Source: Luteimonas sp. RC10
GTDB lineage: Bacteria > Pseudomonadota > Gammaproteobacteria > Xanthomonadales > Xanthomonadaceae
Direction of reading: 5' to 3'
DNA: 64,000 nucleotides
Assembly (NCBI RefSeq): GCF_014192745.1
Contig: NZ_JACHYJ010000004.1
Location: 186,001-250,000 of the forward strand
The notes beneath the pieces were generated by a model. The model did not search any database. It worked only from the letters and a program-made list of their open reading frames with translations, and was not told the DNA's origin. Shown here piece after piece: positions 1-8,500 of this stretch; position 1 is the first letter of the stretch; each line of letters opens with the position of its first letter. The position numbers were made by a program, and so were the translations under genes.

Positions 1-1331
1 GCGCCGGCCAATGGCTGGATCTGCTGGCCGACGATTCGCCCGCGCTGCGCGCGGCGTTCACCGGCCCCGAGCCTGCGGTCTCGCAGATGTACTGGCGCGG
101 GCCGACGCTCACCGACTACGACGGCCGCACCTGGACGCGCTCGCGCCGGCAGCCGCCGCCCACGCCAGACCTGGTCGCCCACGGCACGCCGACCTGGGAC
201 TACGAGATCGTGATCGAACCGACCGGGCGCGACCTGCTGGTCGCGCTGGACCTGCCGACCGCGTTGCCCGACGGCGTGCGCGGCACACGCGACTACACGC
301 TGCGCAGCCCGCGTCGCCTCGACAGCGTCAGCCGCTGGCGTCTGCGCTCGGCGCCGCCGCGGCAGTTCGAGCCCGAACTGCCCGCGCTCGCACGCGCCGA
401 GGCCCTGCGCGTGCCCGCCGGCCTGAACCCGCGCACCCGCGCGCTCGCCCGGCAATGGCGCGCGGAGACCCGCGACGACGCCGCACTGGTTGCGCGCGCG
501 CTGGCCTGGATCGAGCGCGACTTCGCCTACACCCTGGACACGCCGCTGCCCGGCCGCAACGCGATCGACGACTTCCTGTTCGACCAGCAGGCCGGCTTCT
601 GCGAGCATTTCAGCTCGGCCTTTACTGTGCTGATGCGCGAGGCCGGGATTCCCGCGCGCGTGGTCACCGGCTACGTCGGCGGCCGCCGCAACGCCTACGG
701 CAACTACTGGCTGGTGCGGCGCATGGACGCGCACGCCTGGAACGAGGTCTGGCTCGAAGGCCGCGGCTGGGTCCGCGTCGACCCGACCGCAGCGGTCGCG
801 CCCGAGCGCATCTACGACACACTCGAGGACCGGCTCGCGGCCGGGCGCGTAGGCGGCGCGCGCTTCGCGCCGATCTTCGACCTCGGCGACTGGGCCCGGC
901 GCGGCTGGAACGATTTCGTGCTCGGCTTCGACGCCGACCGCCAGCAAACGATGCTGCAACGGCTCGGGCTCGGCGGGCTGGGCGCCAGCGGCCTGGTTGT
1001 GCTGCTGACGGTTGTCGCACTGCTGGCGCTGGGCGCGATGGGGTGGCTGATCGCGCGCAGCGAACGCGAGCGCGATCCCCTGCTCCGCGCCTGGCACCGG
1101 ATGGGCCGGCGCTATGCCCGCCGCGGCCTCGGCCGCCTTCCGCACGAGCCCGCCTCGGCCTGGGCCGCCCGCATTGCGCCGGCCACCGGCGACGCCGTCG
1201 GGCTGACTGCACTCACCCGCCGTTTCGTCGCCGCACGCTACGCTGCCGCCCCGGCCGACCCCACGCTGGCGCGCGACCTGCGCGCGCATCGCCCCACCGC
1301 AACGCCTGCTGCGAAGGAGACTTCCCGATGA
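1..1331 (+). CDS. TgpA-type transglutaminase, C-terminal part (5' end outside window)
   Basis: The frame is already open at base 3, so the start lies off the left edge; 442 residues are visible. They contain a papain-like transglutaminase core: the nucleophile in QAGFCEHFSSAF (Cys200 of the visible part), then DAHAWNEVW (His244) and VDPT (Asp260). One membrane helix follows at about residues 330-352, then a charged cytoplasmic tail of DUF4129 type. This order (membrane N-terminus with DUF3488, periplasmic transglutaminase, helix, tail) is that of TgpA, an inner-membrane protein with a periplasmic catalytic domain whose physiological substrate is uncertain. The N-terminal helices cannot be seen here. 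Its stop overlaps the next ATG (ATGA), so the two genes are probably translationally coupled. Confidence 0.9.
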   Translation, partial: AGQWLDLLADDSPALRAAFTGPEPAVSQMYWRGPTLTDYDGRTWTRSRRQPPPTPDLVAHGTPTWDYEIVIEPTGRDLLVALDLPTALPDGVRGTRDYTLRSPRRLDSVSRWRLRSAPPRQFEPELPALARAEALRVPAGLNPRTRALARQWRAETRDDAALVARALAWIERDFAYTLDTPLPGRNAIDDFLFDQQAGFCEHFSSAFTVLMREAGIPARVVTGYVGGRRNAYGNYWLVRRMDAHAWNEVWLEGRGWVRVDPTAAVAPERIYDTLEDRLAAGRVGGARFAPIFDLGDWARRGWNDFVLGFDADRQQTMLQRLGLGGLGASGLVVLLTVVALLALGAMGWLIARSERERDPLLRAWHRMGRRYARRGLGRLPHEPASAWAARIAPATGDAVGLTALTRRFVAARYAAAPADPTLARDLRAHRPTATPAAKETSR

Positions 1332-1819
1332 GCCCCGCCCGCCTGTTGCCCATCAGCGCCCTGGCCCTGCTGCTCGGCGCCTGTGCCTCGCAGCCCAAGC
1401 CGCTGCAGGGCGGCTTCGCCGAATCGCCCACGCCACATGCCGCCGTGCAGGGCGATTACACCGGCACCGCGGTGCGCTGGGGCGGGCGCATCGTCCAGGT
1501 CGAGCCGCGGCCCGACGCCACGTGTTTCGAGATGATCGCCACCCGGCTCACCGCGACCGGGCGCCCGTACTGGGCCAGCGACGACACCAACGGCCGCTTC
1601 ATCGCCTGCCGCGCCGGCTTCTACGACCCGGCGGTGTTCGAGAAGAACCGCGAGGTCACCTTCACCGGCCGCATCGCCGGCTACGACACCCGCCGGATCG
1701 GCGAGTACGACTACCGCTTCCCGCGCCTCGATGCCGACGTGGTCTATCTGTGGCCGGTGCGCGAGACGGTCGACGTGCTGACCCGCCCGGCGCCCTGGCC
1801 GTGGTGGGGCTACTGGTAA
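1328..1819 (+). CDS. Slp-family outer-membrane lipoprotein
   Basis: A 163-aa protein with a lipoprotein signal: a short basic start, a hydrophobic stretch and the lipobox LLGAC with Cys19 as the lipidated residue. The mature part carries the Slp pattern: a VRWGG block near residue 50, GRFIACRAGFYDP, a REVTFTG strand, and YLWP near the end, where the chain is rich in Trp. Slp proteins are starvation or acid-induced outer-membrane lipoproteins of unknown biochemical role. The ATG overlaps the stop of the transglutaminase gene by 4 nt. The family call rests on motif pattern; no search was run. Confidence 0.8.
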   Translation: MSPARLLPISALALLLGACASQPKPLQGGFAESPTPHAAVQGDYTGTAVRWGGRIVQVEPRPDATCFEMIATRLTATGRPYWASDDTNGRFIACRAGFYDPAVFEKNREVTFTGRIAGYDTRRIGEYDYRFPRLDADVVYLWPVRETVDVLTRPAPWPWWGYW

Positions 1820-1835
1820 GCCCGCGCCGGCACGC

Positions 1836-2180
1836 TCACGCGGGCGTGCCGAAGCGCCCGAGCGGCGCACCGGCGAGCAAGTGCAGATGGATCTGGTACA
1901 CCGTCTGCCCGCCGTGGTCGTTGCAGTTCATGACGATGCGGTAGCCGTCCTTGTCGAACCCCTGTGCCTTCGCATAGCGCGCGGCGGCCAGCGCGAGCCG
2001 GCCGATGACCTCCGGCGCATCCTCGGGCACATCGTTGAGCGTCGCGTAATCCTGCTTGGGCACGAACAGCACATGCACCGGCGCCTGCGGGCCGATGTCG
2101 CGGAATGCGATCAGGTGCTCGTCCTCATAGACGATGTCGGCCGGGATCTCGCGGCGGATGATCTTGTGGAAGATGGTCAT
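1836..2180 (-). CDS. HIT-family nucleotide hydrolase (HinT-like)
   Basis: A 114-aa protein beginning MTIFHKIIRREIPADIVYED, the normal HinT N-terminus, so the ATG at 2180 is preferred over the upstream in-frame start at 2258. The C-terminus carries the histidine triad region GQTVYQIHLHLLAG. The first His of the usual His-x-His-x-His is Gln here, while the catalytic middle His and the third His are kept. HinT proteins hydrolyse AMP-linked phosphoramidates in the cytosol. The gene is downstream of recR on the same strand, about 100 bp away. The Gln substitution may be a lineage feature rather than a loss of function. Confidence 0.88.
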   Translation of the reverse strand: MTIFHKIIRREIPADIVYEDEHLIAFRDIGPQAPVHVLFVPKQDYATLNDVPEDAPEVIGRLALAAARYAKAQGFDKDGYRIVMNCNDHGGQTVYQIHLHLLAGAPLGRFGTPA

Positions 2181-2278
2181 GGAAGCCGTCACTCGTGATT
2201 CGCGATGGCCAGAGCATACCGCTGCCGCCGGTCGCACTGCCGCCCCGTCGACGCGCAACGCACATCACCGGGCCTGGA

Positions 2279-2878
2279 TCACGAATCGCCGATTTCGCTG
2301 CGGCTGCCGAACGCATGCGATAGCGTGCCGCGATCGACGAACTCCAGTTCGCCGCCCAGCGGCAGGCCGTGCGCCGGACGGCTGGGCCGCACGCCGTGCT
2401 GGCGCGCGATCTGCGCCAGGTAGTGCGCAGTGGCCTCGCCCTCGACCGTGGGATTGGTGGCGATGATCAGCTCGCGCACTTCGCCCTCGGCCAGCCGCGC
2501 AGCCAGAAGGTCCAGGCCCAGCTCGCGCGGGCCGATGCCGTCGAGTGGACTCAGCCGGCCCTGTAGCACGAAGTAGAAGCCGCGGTAGCCGGTGGCCTGC
2601 TCGATCGCCAGCCGGTCGGCCGGCGTCTCGACCGCGCACAGGGCCTGCGCATCGCGCGACGCACTGGCGCAGGTCGCACACACCGGCGTCTCGCTGAAAT
2701 CGCGGCACCGCGCGCAGTGGCCGATCTTCTCGACCGCCTCGGCCAGTGCCGCGGCCAGCCGCGCGCCGCCGTCACGCCCGCGTTCGAGCACGTGATAGGC
2801 CATGCGCTGCGCGGACTTCTGCCCGACCCCGGGCAGCACACGCAACGCATCGATCAGTTGTTCCAGCAATGCGGACAT
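2279..2878 (-). CDS. recR: recombination mediator RecR
   Basis: A 199-aa protein of normal RecR length. A helix-hairpin-helix lies at residues 11-26 ([15 protein letters not shown]). A four-Cys zinc finger follows (Cys55, Cys58, Cys67, Cys70), then a Toprim domain from about residue 78 starting [14 protein letters not shown]. RecR acts with RecF and RecO to load RecA on SSB-coated gapped DNA. The order dnaX-ybaB-recR on one strand is widely conserved and supports the call. About 100 bp separates it from ybaB. Confidence 0.97.
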   Translation of the reverse strand: MSALLEQLIDALRVLPGVGQKSAQRMAYHVLERGRDGGARLAAALAEAVEKIGHCARCRDFSETPVCATCASASRDAQALCAVETPADRLAIEQATGYRGFYFVLQGRLSPLDGIGPRELGLDLLAARLAEGEVRELIIATNPTVEGEATAHYLAQIARQHGVRPSRPAHGLPLGGELEFVDRGTLSHAFGSRSEIGDS

Positions 2879-2981
2879 GCGCGATAGACGCTAGAAGGAG
2901 GGGCCGCGACACACGCCTCGTTCGCCGCGGCGCGTTTGGCGAACGGGGCGCCGAGGCGCCCCGCCCTGGAGACCGTGGGCC

Positions 2982-3302
2982 TTAGAACGGCAGCTTCATA
3001 CCCGGCGGCAGCGGCATGCCGGCGGTGGCACCGGCCATGCGCGCCTTCGATTCCTCGTCGACCTTGTTGGACGCGTCGTTGAACGCGGCCGCGATCAGGT
3101 CCTCGGCCATCTCCGGGTCCGACAGCACCGACGGATCGATGCGCACCTTGCGGCAGGCCTTGGCACCGGTCAGCGTGACGCTGACCATGCCGCCGCCGGC
3201 GCTGCCCTCGACCTCGAGGTTGGCCAGCTCTTCCTGCACGCGCTGCATGTTTTCCTGCATCTTCTGGGCCTGCTGCATCAGCTGGCCGATATTTCCACGC
3301 AT
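2982..3302 (-). CDS. ybaB: YbaB/EbfC-family nucleoid-associated protein
   Basis: A 106-aa protein starting [20 protein letters not shown], the typical amphipathic N-terminal helix of YbaB, and ending in a Gly/Pro/Met-rich tail ([11 protein letters not shown]). The family forms dimers that bind DNA. Two in-frame ATGs lie side by side at 3305 and 3302, and the dnaX stop overlaps the first (TGATG). An AAGGA ribosome site lies 5 nt before the first and 8 nt before the second, so either could be used. The start at 3302 fits related proteins. Translational coupling to dnaX is likely. Confidence 0.94.
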   Translation of the reverse strand: MRGNIGQLMQQAQKMQENMQRVQEELANLEVEGSAGGGMVSVTLTGAKACRKVRIDPSVLSDPEMAEDLIAAAFNDASNKVDEESKARMAGATAGMPLPPGMKLPF

Positions 3303-3304
3303 CA

Positions 3305-5140
3305 TCAAAGTCCTTGTTCGTCGTAAGGGCGAATGGAATCGGGCACCAGGCGTGCGCCCTGCTGCGACATCAGGCGCTGCACGTCCGGATCGGAAAGGAA
3401 ATTCTGCTCGGCCGCCGCCTGCAACGCATCGCGCTGCTGCGCATTGCGTTCGTGCAAGGTCGGCGCCGTGCGCGCGGCCGCGGTCTCGAAGCGGATCTGC
3501 GGCGTCGCGCCGAGCGGCCCGGCCAGCGCAGACGCCAGCTGATGGACCATGATCGGCGCCTTCAGGTGCTCGTCGGACTCGGGCAGCGCCAGCGTCAGCA
3601 CCTCACCCTCGAGCCTGACGAAGGCCGCGCTGGCCGCCAGCTCGCGCACCGGGCCGCGCAACGGCAGATCGGCCACGAGATCCAGCCAGCCGTCGGCATC
3701 GAGCGTCATCGACGGCTTCGCTGCCGACGGCGCCGGTTCGGCGCGCGGCGCAGGGGACGCAGGCGGCTCGGCACGGGTCGCAGGGGTAGGTTCGGGAACC
3801 GGTGCAGGCGGAGGTGTCGGCGCCGCCTTGCGCGGCATGTCGATGCCCTGGCCGGCAGCCGCCATCGGCACCGCATCGGCCGGCGCACGCGGCACCGGAC
3901 GTGCCAGCGTCGCGGCCTCGGGCGCCGGTGCGGCAGCCCGCGGCGGCGGCGCGGCTGCATCACCCAGCGCGGCCCGCGCCGCGGCCGGCCCCGATGCCCG
4001 ACCCTGCCCGGCACCGCTGCCCGCCGGCGCGCCGGCGTGGCCGCCCTCGGCCGGGCGGAACGCATACATGCGCAGCACGGTCATCTCGAAGCCCGCGCGC
4101 GGGCTCGGCGCCAGGGCGAGATCACGGCGACCGTTGAGCGCCATCTGGTACCACAGCTGCACGACCTCCGGCCGCACCGACGACGCCAACGCATCGAGAT
4201 CCAGGCCGTCGGCCTCGATGCCGACCTCGGGCACCAACTGGCGGACCTGGATCCGGTGCAGCGCTTCGGACAGCGCGTCGAGCACGCCCGCCCAATCCGG
4301 CGAGAACTCCGCCAACGCCGCGACCTCGGCCATCAGCCGGGCACCATCGGCCTGCGCCAGCGCCGACAACAGGTTGCCGACCCGAGTGCGGTCGACACTG
4401 CCGAGCATCGTCGCCACCGCCGCGTCGGCGAGCGCACCGCCCTCGCCGCCCGCACCGGTGTAGGCGATCGCCTGGTCGAGCAGCGACAGCCCGTCGCGCA
4501 GGCTGCCATCGGCCGCCTTGGACAGCTGCCGGATCGCCGCCGCATCCGCCGCGATACCCTCGGCCTCGAGGATCCGGGTCATCTGCCCCTGGATCTGCTC
4601 CTCGTCCAACCGCTTGAGGTTGAACTGCAGGCAGCGCGAGAGCACGGTGACCGGCAGCTTCTGCGGGTCGGTCGTCGCCAGCAGGAACTTCACGTGACCC
4701 GGCGGCTCTTCCAGCGTCTTGAGCAGCGCGTTGAACGCCGACTTCGAGAGCATGTGCACTTCGTCGATCAGGTAGACCTTCACCCGGCCGCGCGAGGGCA
4801 TGTACTGCGCGTTGTCGATGAGCTCGCGCACATCGTCGACGCCGGTGTTGCTGGCCGCGTCGATCTCCAACAGGTCGATGTAGCGCCCCGCGTCGATCGC
4901 CAGGCACGTCTCGCACTCGCCGCACGGGTCGGACGAGGTGCCGCGCTCGCAGTTCAGGCTCTTGGCGAAGATGCGCGCGATCGTCGTCTTGCCGACGCCG
5001 CGGGTGCCGGTGAACAGGAAGGCGTGGTGGACGCGGCCGGTCTCCAGCGCGTTGGTCAGCGCACGCACGACGTGCTCCTGCCCGACCAGCTCGGCAAACC
5101 GCTTCGGACGCCACTTCCGGGCGAGGACGAGATAGGACAT
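3305..5140 (-). CDS. dnaX: DNA polymerase III subunit gamma/tau
   Basis: A 611-aa clamp-loader ATPase. [12 protein letters not shown] is the canonical start, so the longer open frame back to 5293 is ignored. The Walker A motif GTRGVGKT lies at residues 45-52, a four-Cys zinc module at Cys64, Cys73, Cys76 and Cys79, the Walker B LIDEVHM near 127, and the sensor SRC motif after it. From about residue 390 a long Ala/Pro-rich linker leads into the tau-specific C-terminus, which binds DnaB and polymerase alpha. I saw no A-rich slippery site of the kind that makes gamma in E. coli. The gene is divergent from the tRNA-Ser promoter. Confidence 0.97.
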   Translation of the reverse strand: MSYLVLARKWRPKRFAELVGQEHVVRALTNALETGRVHHAFLFTGTRGVGKTTIARIFAKSLNCERGTSSDPCGECETCLAIDAGRYIDLLEIDAASNTGVDDVRELIDNAQYMPSRGRVKVYLIDEVHMLSKSAFNALLKTLEEPPGHVKFLLATTDPQKLPVTVLSRCLQFNLKRLDEEQIQGQMTRILEAEGIAADAAAIRQLSKAADGSLRDGLSLLDQAIAYTGAGGEGGALADAAVATMLGSVDRTRVGNLLSALAQADGARLMAEVAALAEFSPDWAGVLDALSEALHRIQVRQLVPEVGIEADGLDLDALASSVRPEVVQLWYQMALNGRRDLALAPSPRAGFEMTVLRMYAFRPAEGGHAGAPAGSGAGQGRASGPAAARAALGDAAAPPPRAAAPAPEAATLARPVPRAPADAVPMAAAGQGIDMPRKAAPTPPPAPVPEPTPATRAEPPASPAPRAEPAPSAAKPSMTLDADGWLDLVADLPLRGPVRELAASAAFVRLEGEVLTLALPESDEHLKAPIMVHQLASALAGPLGATPQIRFETAAARTAPTLHERNAQQRDALQAAAEQNFLSDPDVQRLMSQQGARLVPDSIRPYDEQGL

Positions 5141-5171
5141 GCCGCTATTCTGCCACGCCCGTCCGCCTTCC

Positions 5172-5200
5172 TTGTGACCGGGCCGCGGCCCGGCTAGAAT
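5172..5200 (+). promoter_or_regulatory. sigma-70 promoter for tRNA-Ser
   Basis: TTGTGA at 5172-5177 and TAGAAT at 5195-5200 are spaced by exactly 17 bp, followed by a GC-rich discriminator. The predicted start near 5207 lies about 57 nt before the tRNA. Confidence 0.6.
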
Positions 5201-5263
5201 GGCCGGCCCGCGGCGGTCCAGCCGTCGCAGCGTGCCGCCCCGCGGCCCGCGCGGGACAGATCC

Positions 5264-5356
5264 GGAGAGGTGTCCGAGTGGTTGAAGGAGCACGCCTGGA
5301 AAGTGTGTAAGCGTCTAAACCGCGCTTCGGGGGTTCGAATCCCCCTCTCTCCGCCA
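5264..5356 (+). tRNA. tRNA-Ser (anticodon GGA)
   Basis: A 93-nt class II tRNA. The acceptor strand GGAGAGG pairs with CTCTCC before the encoded GCCA end. The anticodon stem CACGC/GTGTG holds the loop CTGGAAA, giving anticodon GGA (Ser, UCC codon). A long variable arm and the T-loop TTCGAAT are present. It marks the left edge of the accessory island. Confidence 0.95.
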
Positions 5357-5394
5357 GAAACGCAAAGCGCCCCGCAAGGGGCGTTTTGCGTTTC
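5357..5394 (+). terminator. terminator of tRNA-Ser
   Basis: A nearly perfect 16-bp stem, 5358-5373 with 5378-5393, closes a GCAA loop immediately after the tRNA. T-rich stretches sit in the 3' arm. It probably works in both directions. Confidence 0.8.
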
Positions 5395-5548
5395 TGGAGG
5401 TGTGCGGGGACTTGATGAGAACCCCCGGTTCGACGGATTCGCCTGGAGAGAATCCGGCCAGCCCAGAAGGCTGGCCACGCAGGCGCTCCGTGCCCTGACG
5501 GGGCCTGACGGCTTGAAGTGACTTAGTAGTCCATTGACGCCGCTTCTC

Positions 5549-8500
5549 TCAGTGCTTCACAGCGCACTCCACAAACAACCCATTTCGCAGCTCCAAAGCC
5601 CCACACGCTACAAGCGACTCCGCTCTCCCCACCAGCACCGCACGCAGTTGCGCGCTTGTTGTTCGGAATCCGAGTCGGCGCGACACGTGAAGAGCAATCT
5701 CGTCCAGCGAGGCACCCAGATTGTTGCGCACCAGGTCCAGAATGGCAGCATCCATCTCCATCGGCGGGAGATGCTCGGGGCGTCGCAGGGTCAGCGACTG
5801 AACATCGCTCCTGTCCCGTACTCGAATAGCGCGTCCAGGCCATAAAAGGAACTCACCATCCTGCAGCACCACCATGCTTTCTTCTACGGCCCGTCGGATG
5901 CCCTCGTCGACCGCGCTCTGTATGCGACCTCCCGCCCGCTGCAGGCCCCACAGAGACCGTATGCGCACCACGACCTCCGAGCGATGGATGGGACCTTCGA
6001 CATGCACCACATCCCGAACGAAGCCCGCCATTCGCATCGCCGGGACAGTGTGCAACTCCTGCTGGCGGTTAGGCACTGAGAAATTGGCTTCCACGTAAGG
6101 ATCGGTGTCAGGCAACGCATCAGAGCTCACCAGCCCCACTTCGACGAAGTCGTCGTGATCCACGCTCTCGATGTCGATTGGAACGGCTCGGGATCGGGAG
6201 GCCGCTTCGACCTCAAACGGATCCGGTTCTATTTTCGCGGCCTCAATGACCCGCACCAGTGCATCGAGTTCCGCAGCGGGCCGCAGGAACCATTCTGCAC
6301 TCCACACCCGATGGACCTGCCAGCCCTTGTCGCGGAGCGCCTGCTCGCGCAGACGGTCTCGATCACGCGCGCCCTTCGACCGGCGGTAGGAGTCTCCGTC
6401 GCATTCGATGCCGATGATGTAGCGTCCAGGCTTCTCGGGATCCGCGATGGCGATGTCAACGAAGAACCCGGCTACGCCCACGTGCATATGGAGGTCGTAG
6501 CCGCGGGCAATGAGCGCCTTGGCAACTTCCTGTTCGAACGTCTTCTTGCGCTCTTCAATGGCTTCGGTGGCGATGTGAAGGCGTCCCGTGCGGGCGTAGT
6601 GCAAGAACAGCTTGAGCGCAGCGGTACCTTTCCCCTTGCCGCGGGTAAGATCGATGTCTTCATCGGTGATGGAAGAGAAGACCTCACAACGCGACTTCGC
6701 CCGACTGATGAGCACGTTGAGCCGACGCTCGCCGCCCTCGTTGCTCACAGGCCCGAAGTTCATACTCACGCCACCCCGGGCATCGCGCCCATACCCGATC
6801 GAAATGAGGATGACATCACGCTCGTCGCCCTGGATGTTCTCCAGGCTTTTGACGAAGAACGGCTCATGGGCGTGGGCGGTGAAGAAGCCCTCGGTCTCAG
6901 GGTGCTGGCGTCGCAGCAACTCCACCTCGTCAAAGATGGCGCGCCGCTGCTGGGTCGAAAACGCCGCAACGCCCAGGGTGAGGTGTGGGGTCGTTTGTGC
7001 GTGGGCAACCACCGCCATGGCCACCGTCTTCGCTTCACGAGCATTGGTGCTGGTGCCACCACGATCGTAAACCGCGTCTGGCAGATGGTGGAACCGCAGC
7101 CCCACTCCGGCCTCGCTTGTGTAGGGACTCGGGACGATCAACAACTTGTTCTCGTAGAACTGGCTGTTGGACACTGCGATCAAGGACTGGTGGCGGCTCC
7201 GGTAGTGCCACTGGAGCATTCGATCTGGCAGCCCGCGCGCCAAGCATAGGCCTAGGATGCTCTCGACATCGGCAGGCGCCGCCGAGTCATCCAGCGGTGG
7301 TGAGGAATCGCCCAAGGCCCTCGAGAAGAACCGCGTGGGGGGCAGCTGGCGCTCATCACCCACAATGACGAGCTGCTTGGCGCGGGCGATGGCACCCAAG
7401 GCGTCGATTGGCTGGACCTGACTGGCCTCGTCGATGACCAGCAGATCGAATTCGACCGAACCAGGCGGCAGGAACTGCGCCACCGAAAGCGGACTCATCA
7501 TGAAGACCGGCTTGAGCGCTTGGATAGCGGGCGCCCCCCGCTCCATAAGCTGCCGGATAGGTAGATGCCCCCTCTTCTTGGCCATCTCGCCGAGGACCAC
7601 GGCCACAGGCCCAGCGGCCCCGCTCTTTGATGGAATTCGCTCACGGTGTGATTGCGACACTTGACGTCGAGCCAAGTCAATGCGGCTTCGGTCCAGCTCG
7701 CAGAACGACTCGACGAGCTCCGTTTGCTTCTTGCCGTCGAAGGTCGCCAGCTCTGGGTCCCTGTCCACCATTGCCGACAGGACCGCCTCGTAATAGGCCA
7801 AATCGAATGTGCCTCTGGCCTCGTCGGGCGCTAGCGTGCCCGTCGCCAACGCATCGACGAAGTTTTTCAGCCCACGGCGCTTGGCCACTTTTGCCTGGGC
7901 GATATAAGCGACCCACTGCGGGAGGCCTTCCGGATCTGCCTCCCACGCCCGAAGCTGGCTTATTACGGCGTCCACGGAGACCTCAGCGGGGTCCGATGCA
8001 ACCTCGTCGTTCCCTGTAAAGCGAAGGATGACGAACAGTTCGGACAGCTCTCCACCCAGCCTCCCGCTTCTTTCGAGCTGCTGAGTCGCCTGATCCAGCT
8101 TCCGCTGAGGGTCTGCGATACGCGACGCCAGCATCCGCAGGCCCGAGTTGGTGATCATCCAGCGAGACGCTCCTTCGAGCGCAGCAGCGTCCGAAGTGAG
8201 GCCTTCCCACAGGCCACCAAACGCGGCTGCACCTTGCGAATCGATTTGAGTCAGTGCGGCAAGCGCTGCCTGAGCGTCGGTCAGGGCATTGATGCGCTCC
8301 AGGGCTTGTGCCGAGGTCAGCGCCTCCGCGTCCTTCAACGAATCGCATGCCTGGATGGTCTGCCCGAAGAGCGCTGTGTCGTCTGTCAGTCGACGCAGCG
8401 GCACCCTGGGAAGCGAAGAGTCCTCCCCGCTCCACAGCATCTGCCCTCCGGCCAGCAACGATTCGTGGATCGGAGAGAGGTGGGCCTGCACTTCGGCAAG

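Noticed and set aside
11-1819. A 602-codon open frame spanning the transglutaminase and the Slp lipoprotein
   Set aside because: Only its last 163 codons are real (the lipoprotein); the rest is an out-of-frame reading of the transglutaminase gene.
3305-5140. Programmed frameshift in dnaX to make gamma
   Set aside because: No A6G-type slippery site or clear pseudoknot was seen in the linker region.
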